This document shows, in pieces, positions 14,332 to 21,373 of a stretch of 25,059 bases of DNA (within the stretch, counting starts at the first letter, position 1; every line of letters begins with the position of its first letter). The translations under genes and the position numbers were made by a program. Origin of the DNA: CALJIC01 sp039805565 (GTDB lineage Bacteria; Chloroflexota; Chloroflexia; Chloroflexales; Roseiflexaceae). The stretch lies in NCBI GenBank assembly GCA_039805565.1, contig JBDLTZ010000126.1:1-25059 (forward strand), written 5' to 3'. Below the pieces are notes generated by a model. It saw only the letters and a list, made by a program, of their open reading frames with translations. It made no database searches and was not told the origin of the DNA.

Positions 14332-15576
14332 CTATGCCAGCCGTAGGTTCGGCACCACATCCAGGTCCCAACCGTCCTGGCGGCCGTCCGCAAAGCGGTA
14401 GAACGCGGCGGCGGCGATCATGGCGGCGTTGTCGGTGCAGAGGCTGAGCGCCGGCACACGCACCGGCACCGGCGAGCGCCGCACGAGTTCCTCGCGCAGG
14501 CGCGCGTTGGCGGCAACCCCGCCGGCAAGCAGCACCTCGGTGGCGCCGTGCGCGCGCGCCGCGTCCGCCGCCTTCGTCACCAGCACGTCCACCACCGACT
14601 CCTGGAAGGCGAAGGCCAGCTGCGCGACGAAGCGGTCCTGGGGGGCGGACGAAGGACCTGCGACCACGGACGAAGGCGTGCTCGTGCTGGCTTCGGAGCT
14701 GGTAGGAGTGGCGGGCGCACTCTGGTCCTTCGTCCTTGGTCTGTGATCGGTCGTGGGTCGTCGGTCGTCGGCCCTGCGCCGGTCATCGCGCCGTGGGAGG
14801 CTCGCCTCGCGGTTCTGGCGCTCCTGCACCTGGTGCAGCACGGCCGTCTTCAGCCCGCTGAACGAGAAATCGTAGCTGTCGCGCAGCCAGGCGCGCGGGA
14901 GCGTGACGCCGCCCGGGGCGCTCGCGGCCGCCTGCTGAATGGCCGGGCCACCGGGGAAGCCCAGGCCCATAATGCGCGCCGCCTTGTCGAACGCCTCGCC
15001 GGCCGCGTCGTCGCGCGTCTGACCGAGCAGCCGGTAGCGGCCGTGGCCCTCGAGCAGCGCCAGCAGCGTGTGCCCGCCCGACACCACCAGGGCGATGAGG
15101 GGGAACTGCGGGGGGGCGACCACCGACCGCTGACCAGCGGCCACCGCGCCGACGGCGTCGGTCGTCGTTTGTCCTTCGTCCGGCGCCAGCCAGTTCGCGT
15201 AGATGTGGGCCTCGATGTGGTTCACCCCGACGAACGGCAGGTCACGCATCCAGGCCATGGCTTTGGCGGCGTTGAGCCCGGTGAGCAGGGCGCCAGAGAG
15301 CCCTGGCCCGTAGGTGGCCGCCACCGCGTGGACGTCGGCCCAGCCGCCTGGGAGTGCTGCGAGCGCCTCGCGCACCACCGCGTCGAGCGCGAGCATATGC
15401 TGCCGCGAGGCGACCTCGGGCACGATTCCGCCGTAGCGGCGGTGCTCGTCGATCTGCGTGGCGACGACGTTGGAGAGCACGGTGCGGCCGCCGCGTACCA
15501 CCGCGGCAGCAGTCTCATCACACGAGGTCTCTATGGCAAGGATGGTACAATCGGGGGGAAGCGCGAGCTCAGCCAT
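14332..15576 (-). CDS. tsaD: tRNA threonylcarbamoyladenosine synthase subunit TsaD, with two low-complexity insertions
   Basis: TsaD transfers the threonylcarbamoyl group from TC-AMP to A37 of ANN-decoding tRNAs, with TsaB and TsaE in bacteria. At 414 residues it is longer than the usual ~340. The core is complete: LAIETSCDETAAAVV at 13-27, metal ligands His120 and His124 in NHIEAH, VVSGGHT at 164-170, the FDKAARIMGLGFPGG loop near 196-210, FSFSGLKTAV at 237-246, LAGGVAANARLR near 350-361, and metal Asp382 in CTDNAAM. Two segments without family similarity account for the excess: residues ~132-154 and ~254-313. Both are encoded by related low-complexity DNA (see repeats at 15115 and 14638) and stay in frame. 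Both fall in surface-loop positions, so the enzyme is probably functional, as expected for an essential gene. Confidence 0.95.
   Translation of the reverse strand: MAELALPPDCTILAIETSCDETAAAVVRGGRTVLSNVVATQIDEHRRYGGIVPEVASRQHMLALDAVVREALAALPGGWADVHAVAATYGPGLSGALLTGLNAAKAMAWMRDLPFVGVNHIEAHIYANWLAPDEGQTTTDAVGAVAAGQRSVVAPPQFPLIALVVSGGHTLLALLEGHGRYRLLGQTRDDAAGEAFDKAARIMGLGFPGGPAIQQAAASAPGGVTLPRAWLRDSYDFSFSGLKTAVLHQVQERQNREASLPRRDDRRRADDRRPTTDHRPRTKDQSAPATPTSSEASTSTPSSVVAGPSSAPQDRFVAQLAFAFQESVVDVLVTKAADAARAHGATEVLLAGGVAANARLREELVRRSPVPVRVPALSLCTDNAAMIAAAAFYRFADGRQDGWDLDVVPNLRLA
14638..14817. repeat. Low-complexity repeat insert in tsaD (larger copy, ~180 bp)
   Basis: This DNA is built from short words: GGACGAAGGAC at 14647-14657, GGACGAAGG at 14668-14676, the inverted word GTCCTTCGTCC at 14725-14735, and GTCGGTCGTCG at 14760-14770. 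The encoded segment is rich in Arg, Asp, Thr, Pro and Ser (ADDRRPTTDHRPRTKDQ) and has no counterpart in TsaD. The complementary 11-mers could fold as a hairpin. Two of these words recur in the smaller insert at 15115. Confidence 0.7.
15115..15183. repeat. Low-complexity repeat insert in tsaD (smaller copy, ~69 bp)
   Basis: It contains GTCGGTCGTCG at 15157-15167 and GTCCTTCGTCC at 15171-15181, the same 11-mers as the larger insert. It lengthens the loop between the metal-binding NHIEAH helix and the VVSGGHT strand by about 23 residues in frame. Confidence 0.6.
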
Positions 15577-15802
15577 GCGAGTCTCTATCTCTACTCGAAC
15601 GGATGCACAACTGTGCCGTATTGTACCACGCGACCTTGGTGCCGACCCCGGCGGCCATCACGTCTCCAGCTATGACGGTTACATTACAAAGGTCGATGCT
15701 GCTATTGTGCGCTAGTATCAGCTAAATCAGTGTTCTTCCGCGCGCTCGTGAGGCTCCTCTCAGCCTGATGTCAGACGCCTCTCACCGAAGCGCTTGCGGC
15801 CC

Positions 15803-15817
15803 GTTCTACTATAGAAC
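15803..15817. promoter_or_regulatory. Palindrome upstream of the amidase gene, operator candidate
   Basis: GTTCTA and TAGAAC form a perfect inverted repeat around CTA, ending 36 bases before the ATG at 15854. A TACTAT hexamer inside it could serve as a -10. The symmetry suggests a dimeric repressor site; the regulator is unknown. Confidence 0.35.
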
Positions 15818-15853
15818 TGTAGACAGTCACGTTTCCTGCAAGGAGCCCTGCTC

Positions 15854-17977
15854 ATGCGCGCCCGATCCCGCTACACCGCCGCCGGCATTGCCCTGTGCAT
15901 CTTCCTGACCGCGCTGCTGGCGGCCTTCGTTCGGCCAAGCATGGGTCAGCAGGCGGCCGGCGACCTCCAGCCCGACCAAGTGGTGCTGGTGCTGGAGAAG
16001 AGCGCCGAGCTCAGCGCTGACGCCGAGCACCTCTGGCCGCCCACGGCGGCGGCCCAGCCCTTCAGCCACATCCTGATCCGCCGCGAGGCCAGCGTTCCCC
16101 CCGGCGCCTCGCTCGCGCTGTTCGTGCGCGCCTCGGTAGATGGCGCCGCGTGGAGCCACTGGGAGGAGGTCGTCGCCAATGACGACCTCTATGTGCCCGA
16201 GGATGGCCCGGACGTGCTCTGGAGCCAGATCGTGGACGTGGGCGCCATGGCACACCTCTACCAGGTGCGCGCCGTGGTCACTCCCTCGCCGGAGGGGGGC
16301 CTCCCCGAGCTGCGGCGCGTCGAGGTGAACACCGTCGACGCCCTGAGCGGCCCCGACATCCCCGCCGATATGCCGCGCCTGTCCGCCACCGAGAAGCTGG
16401 CCGGCAAGCCCGCCGTGGTCTCGCGCACGCAGTGGGGCAGCCCGGACGGGCAGAGCAGCCGGGCGACGGTGAAGTACGCCGCCACCACCCACATCGTCGT
16501 CCACCACACCGCCGACAGCAGCACGCTCCTGCCGGGGCAGACGAGCTGGGCGGCGCGGGTGCGTGCGATCTGGTCCTTCCACGCGATCACCCGTGGCTGG
16601 GGCGACATTGGCTACAACTACCTGATCGACCCCAACGGCGTGATCTACGAGGGGCGCGCCGGCGGCGACGACGCAGTGGGCTTCCATGACACTGGCAACT
16701 TCGGCTCGATGGGCGTAGCGATGCTCGGCACCTACACAAGCGCGGCGCCCGCACAGGCCACGCTCGACTCGCTGGTGCGCCTTATGGCCTGGAAGGCAGA
16801 TCAGAAGGACATCGACCCGAACGGCCGCTCGTACTACCGCGGCTGCGATATCTCGAGCCGCTGCAAGCCGTTCAACGCGGACGCGGTGGTGCCGAACATC
16901 GCCGGGCATCGCCAGGTGACCCCTGGCCACACCACCTGCCCGGGCGATGCGACGATGGCGCTCCTGCCGGGGCTGCGCGAGCGGGTGCGGCAGCTGATGG
17001 AGAGCGCCACGCCCGTGCCTGATGGCGTGGAGGTGGATGAGCTCGATGCTGGCTTTGCTCGCAGCAATGCTCAGTGGTACGAGGCAGCGTGTGGCATGGC
17101 CGGCCACGCCTTCTACACCTTCGCCACGAATCTAGCGGCGGAGAGCACCAACAGCGCCACCTGGCGGCCGAACCTCGCCGCGACGGGCCGCTACCGGGTC
17201 TACGCCTATGTGCCGCGTGGCTGTGGCCCGACACAGGTCACCGAGCGGGCTGTCTACCGCATCGCTCACGCCGGGGGCACCTCCGAGCGCGCGGTGAATC
17301 AGGCGGCATCCGACGGCTGGGTGGACCTTGGCGCCTACACCTTCAATGCCGGCACCGGCGGCGCGGCGGAGCTGAAGGACCTGACGGGCGAGCCGTTGAG
17401 CGCCTGGCGCGGTATTATCTTCGACACAGTGAAGTGGGTGCGCGAGGACGCCGAGGCGAGCGTCCGGCTGGTCGATGTCACCTACGACCGCACTACCCTG
17501 GTAGTCGGCGAGCTGCTCAAGGTGACCTTTACCGTCGAGAATACCGGCCCGTCGACGCTGTACGGGCAGCAGCCACAGGCCAATATCGGCACTTCGGGCG
17601 ACCCAGGCTCCGTGGAGGCGGTGCACGTCTACGGGCAAGGGCAGTGTTTCGCCGGCGACTCGTCCGGTGAGACCCCGGCATTCCCGAAGGAGACCAGCCG
17701 GGTGCGCCTGACCCTGGGGATGGCCGGTTGGGATACGGCGAACGTCGGGCGCTGCGCCGGGGCAACGTCGGACTACCCGTGGCGCTGGGGGTTGAACGAG
17801 CCGCTCGAGCCGGGGCAGCGTCAGACGGTAGTGGGGTACGTGCGGATGACATCGCCGGGGGTCTACCGGCTCCAGGCCGGCGTGGTCCAGGAGTACGTAG
17901 GCTACCAGGTGGAGGGCGCGGCGCTGCGTGAGATCACCGTGCTGAGCCAGCAGTTCATACCGATCGCACAGCGCTAG
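15854..17977 (+). CDS. Secreted N-acetylmuramoyl-L-alanine amidase (PGRP domain) with C-terminal beta domains
   Basis: A 707-residue exported protein. The N-terminus (MRARSRYTAAGIALCIFLTALLAAF) is a signal peptide or anchor. Residues ~40-165 are a beta-rich region before the catalytic domain. Residues ~186-385 are an amidase_2/PGRP domain: His217 in VVHHTAD, GYNYLIDPNGVIYEGR at 253-268, GHR with His352, and Cys362 in TTCPGD. His217, His352 and Cys362 are the likely zinc ligands; the loop between His352 and Cys362 is two residues longer than the common GHRxVSPTxCPG form. Residues ~395-530 resemble a golvesin-type cell-surface module (Y.F....A.W.P.L...G.Y.VYAYVP). Residues ~535-700 look like an Ig-like/CARDB-type domain. 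It cleaves the MurNAc-L-Ala bond in peptidoglycan. GCAAGGAGCC supports the start. Confidence 0.9.
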   Translation: MRARSRYTAAGIALCIFLTALLAAFVRPSMGQQAAGDLQPDQVVLVLEKSAELSADAEHLWPPTAAAQPFSHILIRREASVPPGASLALFVRASVDGAAWSHWEEVVANDDLYVPEDGPDVLWSQIVDVGAMAHLYQVRAVVTPSPEGGLPELRRVEVNTVDALSGPDIPADMPRLSATEKLAGKPAVVSRTQWGSPDGQSSRATVKYAATTHIVVHHTADSSTLLPGQTSWAARVRAIWSFHAITRGWGDIGYNYLIDPNGVIYEGRAGGDDAVGFHDTGNFGSMGVAMLGTYTSAAPAQATLDSLVRLMAWKADQKDIDPNGRSYYRGCDISSRCKPFNADAVVPNIAGHRQVTPGHTTCPGDATMALLPGLRERVRQLMESATPVPDGVEVDELDAGFARSNAQWYEAACGMAGHAFYTFATNLAAESTNSATWRPNLAATGRYRVYAYVPRGCGPTQVTERAVYRIAHAGGTSERAVNQAASDGWVDLGAYTFNAGTGGAAELKDLTGEPLSAWRGIIFDTVKWVREDAEASVRLVDVTYDRTTLVVGELLKVTFTVENTGPSTLYGQQPQANIGTSGDPGSVEAVHVYGQGQCFAGDSSGETPAFPKETSRVRLTLGMAGWDTANVGRCAGATSDYPWRWGLNEPLEPGQRQTVVGYVRMTSPGVYRLQAGVVQEYVGYQVEGAALREITVLSQQFIPIAQR

Positions 17978-17995
17978 AGCGTGAGGCTGACTTCT

Positions 17996-18064
17996 GCCAC
18001 AGTGCGCACAGAGGGCACAGAGGCTGACGAAAGCTGTCTCTGTGCCCTCTGTGCGCGTTGTGGC
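17996..18064. terminator. Long inverted repeat between the convergent amidase and hoxW genes
   Basis: Two 27-base arms (17996-18022 and 18038-18064) pair with only two adjacent mismatches around a 15-base loop. The arms are made of GCGCACAGAGGGCACAGAG and its complement. The location between convergent stop codons suggests a bidirectional transcription end. No T-run follows on either strand. The internal CACAGAG/GGCACAGAG reiteration also looks like a dispersed low-complexity repeat. Confidence 0.55.
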
Positions 18065-18086
18065 TACAACCTCGTTGTTCGCTGCG

Positions 18087-18599
18087 CTACGCCCAGGCGG
18101 CGTGTATCAGGCGCTGGACCTCCTGGATAGCGGCGTAGCATGCGCGCTGCGTATGCGCGGAGAGGCCCTCGCCGAGGGCCAGCTCGTGGGCAGGCACGCT
18201 GACGATCCAGGCCTGCGGGCGGTGGCCGTAGACGCTCTCCGACAGCTCGAGCAGCCACTCCGGCGAGCTGGTGTGGTTCATACGCAGCGGGCCGACGTCG
18301 TGGAGCGGATGGACGAGGACGCCGCTCCCGCCCCGCTGGGCGTCTACGAAGATCGCTGTGTGGACCTCCGCCAGCTGAGCGGCCAGCTCGGGCGTAAGCT
18401 GGTGTACGGCTAGTGTCCTTACACCGTACATCCCGATCGACCCGATCGCCTCGGCTACCCAGCGCCCCGCTCCGTCGTCCCTCCGCAGGTCACTGCCGTA
18501 GCCGACAACGAGCGCCGCGTGGCGCTGGCTGAGGGCGACAAGCGGCTCGCCCCAGGCTTCAGCATTCCATCCCGCCTGATCTTTGCTTCGATCCGTCAC
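18087..18599 (-). CDS. hoxW: Hydrogenase maturation endopeptidase
   Basis: A 170-residue protease of the HyaD/HybD/HycI family that removes the C-terminal extension of the [NiFe] large subunit after nickel insertion. The family N-terminus LVVGYGSDLRRDDGAG is at residues 30-45. By alignment with HybD/HycI, the nickel-sensing residues are Asp42 (in place of the usual Glu), Asp86 in FVDAQ and His109 in MNHTSSP. The ATG overlaps the hoxH stop (ATGA), so translation is coupled to its substrate. It is the last gene of the hox operon. The accessory hyp genes for Fe-CO-CN assembly are not in the window. Confidence 0.92.
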   Translation of the reverse strand: MTDRSKDQAGWNAEAWGEPLVALSQRHAALVVGYGSDLRRDDGAGRWVAEAIGSIGMYGVRTLAVHQLTPELAAQLAEVHTAIFVDAQRGGSGVLVHPLHDVGPLRMNHTSSPEWLLELSESVYGHRPQAWIVSVPAHELALGEGLSAHTQRACYAAIQEVQRLIHAAWA

Positions 18600-20020
18600 C
18601 TGCTTACCTCATCGAGCACTGCCCCGTCTGAACCGAGCAGCGTGACCACCATCGGCATCTCGCCTAGTGCGTGCGTCGCGCAGCTGAGGCACGGGTCGTA
18701 GGCGCGCACGCCGGCCTCAATCCGGTTGAGCGCCCCTTCTGAGATGTATCCCTTCATGATACACCCTTGCGCGATTTGTGCCACGGTCTTGTTCATCGCC
18801 AGGTTATTCTGGCCACTTGCGATGACGAGGTTGAGACTTTTTATCAGCCCGTGCTCGTCCACCGTGTAGTGGTGGAACAGTGTGCCGCGCGGCGCCTCGC
18901 TCACTCCCACGCCCTCGAGCCGGTTGACCTCCGAGCGCGCCCGGATCATGCTGCCCGCACCGCTGATGTCTGGGTCGTCGAGCAGCAGCTCGATGCGCTC
19001 CAGCGCCGCCAGGATCTCGATCAGGCGCGCGTAGTGGTAGAAGAAGGACGACGTGACCGCGCCTGCGCCGAGCTCGCGGAACAGGCGAAGCTCGGCGTCG
19101 GCGAGCGGCGTGCCCATGTGGCTGCAGACGTTGAGGCGCGCCAGCGGACCCACGCGGTAGATGCCCGCGGGGTAGCCGCGCGGGCGGAAGTAGGGGAACT
19201 TCATGTAGGACCAGGGCTCGCTCTGCTCGGCGATCAGCTCCTGGTAGCGCTGGGGCGGGATATCGGCCACGATGCGCCCGGCTTCATCCACGAAGCGCAG
19301 GCTGCCGTCGTGGTGCTCCCACGAGCCGTCGGGGGCGACGAGCGCCATGAAGAGCGAGGGGAAGTCGCCGAAGGCCCGCGCCTCATCGCGGTAGTTTCCG
19401 ATCAGGCCCTTGAAGCGCTCGATCGCCGCGAGCGCGGTCGCGCGGGCCTCGGGCAGACGAGCGCGGGCGGCGTCGCGGGGCTCTGGCGCGAGGGCGGAGC
19501 GTACGCCGCCGGGCACAGCCCACGCCGGGTGGACCTTGCGCCCGCCGAGAGCCTCGATGATCTGCTGGCCGAGCTGGCGCAGCCGGATGCCGCCGCGCGC
19601 CAGCTCCGGCTCGGCGGCCGCGAGCCCCAGGATGTTGCGGCGGGCCGGGTCGGCGTCCATGCCGAGCAGCAGGTCAGGTGCGCTGAGGTGGAAGAAGCTG
19701 AGCGCGTGCGATTGGACGATCTGGGCCAGGTTCATGAGGCGGCGCAGCTTCTGGGCGGCGGGCGGCACATCCACCGCGAGGATCTGGTCCCCGGCGCGGG
19801 CCGAGGCGAGCACGTGGCTCACCGGGCAGATGCCGCAGATGCGCGCGGTGATGCCGGCCATCTCCCAGAGCGGCCGGCCGACGCAGAACTGCTCGAAGCC
19901 GCGGAACTCGGTGATGTGCAGCCGCGCCTCTGCCACGCGGCCGGCGTCGTCGAGGTGCAGGGTGATCTTGGCGTGGCCCTCGATGCGGCTCACCGGGTCG
20001 ATCGTGATGCGCTGGGACAT
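18596..20020 (-). CDS. hoxH: [NiFe] hydrogenase large subunit, bidirectional NAD(P)-linked
   Basis: A 474-residue catalytic subunit (counted from the ATG at 20020). The N-terminal nickel motif RICGICPVSH has Cys62 and Cys65; the C-terminal motif DPCLSCATH has Cys444, Cys447 and His450. The last 24 residues after His450 are the extension cleaved by HoxW. The start ITIDPVSRIEGHAK is typical of the family. A GTG six bases upstream is possible, but GAGG lies five bases before the ATG and favours the shorter form. With HoxY it oxidises or produces H2. Sequence motifs and the gene set point to group 3d. Confidence 0.96.
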   Translation of the reverse strand: MSQRITIDPVSRIEGHAKITLHLDDAGRVAEARLHITEFRGFEQFCVGRPLWEMAGITARICGICPVSHVLASARAGDQILAVDVPPAAQKLRRLMNLAQIVQSHALSFFHLSAPDLLLGMDADPARRNILGLAAAEPELARGGIRLRQLGQQIIEALGGRKVHPAWAVPGGVRSALAPEPRDAARARLPEARATALAAIERFKGLIGNYRDEARAFGDFPSLFMALVAPDGSWEHHDGSLRFVDEAGRIVADIPPQRYQELIAEQSEPWSYMKFPYFRPRGYPAGIYRVGPLARLNVCSHMGTPLADAELRLFRELGAGAVTSSFFYHYARLIEILAALERIELLLDDPDISGAGSMIRARSEVNRLEGVGVSEAPRGTLFHHYTVDEHGLIKSLNLVIASGQNNLAMNKTVAQIAQGCIMKGYISEGALNRIEAGVRAYDPCLSCATHALGEMPMVVTLLGSDGAVLDEVSR

Positions 20021-20037
20021 GGCCACCTCGCTTGTTT

Positions 20038-20559
20038 CTACCCAAACCGAGCGGCGATGGGCGGCGCCTCGCCCGCCAGGAGCGCCTCGAGCGCAGCGCG
20101 GATGCGCGGCGCGGGCGGCGGGCAGCCGGGCAGGAAGAGGTCCACCGGCACCACCGCGTGCACGGGGAGGACACGCTCGAGCAGCGGCGGGACGATGCCG
20201 GGCGCGTCAGGGAGCGGACCCGAGGCGGCGTAGACGCGCTGCAGGATCGCCTCTGGCGGCCCGAGCGGGTTGCGCAGCGCCGTCACGTTGCCGGTCACGG
20301 CGCAGTCGCCGAGCGCCACGAGCACGCGGGTGCGGGCACGGACCGTGTGGATCATCTCCAGGTGGTCGGTGTTGGCCACCGCACCCTCCACCAGCGCCAG
20401 GTCCACGCCCTCCGGGTACACTTTGATGTCGGTGAGCGGGCTGTAGACTAGCTCCACCCGCGCGGCGAGCTCAAGGAGCCACTCGTCCACGTCGAGGAGC
20501 GACATGTGGCAGCCGGAGCAGCCGCCGAGCCAGACTGTGGCTAGTTTCAGCAGTGGCAT
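20038..20559 (-). CDS. hoxY: [NiFe] hydrogenase small subunit, bidirectional
   Basis: A 173-residue small subunit. Cys14 and Cys17 (GGCSGCHMS), Cys86 (LGDCAVTGN) and Cys146 (LPGCPPPAPRI) are the ligands of the proximal [4Fe-4S] cluster. The short length without medial and distal cluster domains or a Tat signal is characteristic of cytoplasmic HoxY. The start is set at the ATG at 20559, with GAAGGTGG about eight bases upstream; a TTG two codons earlier would sit too close to that site. Only 17 bases separate it from hoxH. The 95-base gap to hoxU holds no gene. Confidence 0.95.
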   Translation of the reverse strand: MPLLKLATVWLGGCSGCHMSLLDVDEWLLELAARVELVYSPLTDIKVYPEGVDLALVEGAVANTDHLEMIHTVRARTRVLVALGDCAVTGNVTALRNPLGPPEAILQRVYAASGPLPDAPGIVPPLLERVLPVHAVVPVDLFLPGCPPPAPRIRAALEALLAGEAPPIAARFG

Positions 20560-20654
20560 GGTCAACCACCTTCAGGGAGTGCAACCCTGTCTCTCATCAC
20601 ATCTGAGTCTGTTCCCCAAACTCCCACTCTGCGCTGACGCGCGTGGACGAGGGC

Positions 20655-21359
20655 CTACCGGCGCTCGCGGGCGCTCACGATCTCAGCGATCCGGCCGCGG
20701 TCGCGCCGTATCTCGGCCACCGAGGCGCCGCGCTGGAAGATCGCGCCGGTGGGGCAGGCGATGACGCACTTCCCGCAGCCGGTGCAGGTGGCGGCTTCGC
20801 CCCAGGGCTGACACAGGTCGGTGATCACGCGCGAGGCCACGCCGCGTCCGGCCACGTCCCAGGTGTGCACGCCCTCGACCTCATCGCAGGCGCGGACGCA
20901 GCGGGTGCAGAGCACGCACCGGTTATGGTCGATGCCGAAGCGCTCGTGGGTGATGTCCACCATGCAGGACGGGTGCATGTAGGCGTAGCGGACGTGGTCT
21001 ATGCCCAGGTCGGCCGCGAGGTCCTGGAGCTCGCAGTGGCCGTTCGCCACGCAGACCGCGCAGACGTGGTTGCGCTCGGCCAGGAGCAGCTCGACGATCA
21101 TGCGGCGGTAGGCGCGCAGCTGCGGCGTGTCGGTGCGCACCTCCATGCCCTCGGCGGGCACGGCGACGCAGGCGGGTACCAGCCGGCCCGAGCCCGCGAC
21201 CTCCACGAGGCAGAGGCGGCAGGCGCCCACGTCGGAGAGCCCGTCGAGGTGGCAGAGGGTCGGGATGGCGATGCCGGCCTCGCGGGCGGCCTCGAGGAGC
21301 GTCTGACCATCCGCCGCGCTCACGGCCTGCCCGTCGATTGTCAGTGTTTTTACAGGCAT
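20655..21359 (-). CDS. hoxU: NAD-reducing hydrogenase diaphorase subunit HoxU (NuoG N-terminal-like)
   Basis: A 234-residue electron-transfer subunit carrying several Fe-S clusters between HoxF and HoxY. Cys36, Cys47, Cys50 and Cys64 form the plant-type [2Fe-2S] site. His98, Cys100, Cys103 and Cys109 fit the His-Cys3 [4Fe-4S] cluster. CVLCTRCVRAC (148-158) and CTGCGKCVIACP (192-203) supply two ferredoxin-like [4Fe-4S] clusters. The start is the ATG at 21359 (MPVKTLTIDG), with GGAG nine bases upstream; the longer in-frame reading into hoxF is spurious. The gap to hoxF is 14 bases. Confidence 0.95.
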   Translation of the reverse strand: MPVKTLTIDGQAVSAADGQTLLEAAREAGIAIPTLCHLDGLSDVGACRLCLVEVAGSGRLVPACVAVPAEGMEVRTDTPQLRAYRRMIVELLLAERNHVCAVCVANGHCELQDLAADLGIDHVRYAYMHPSCMVDITHERFGIDHNRCVLCTRCVRACDEVEGVHTWDVAGRGVASRVITDLCQPWGEAATCTGCGKCVIACPTGAIFQRGASVAEIRRDRGRIAEIVSARERR

Positions 21360-21373
21360 AACTGGCTCCGGAA

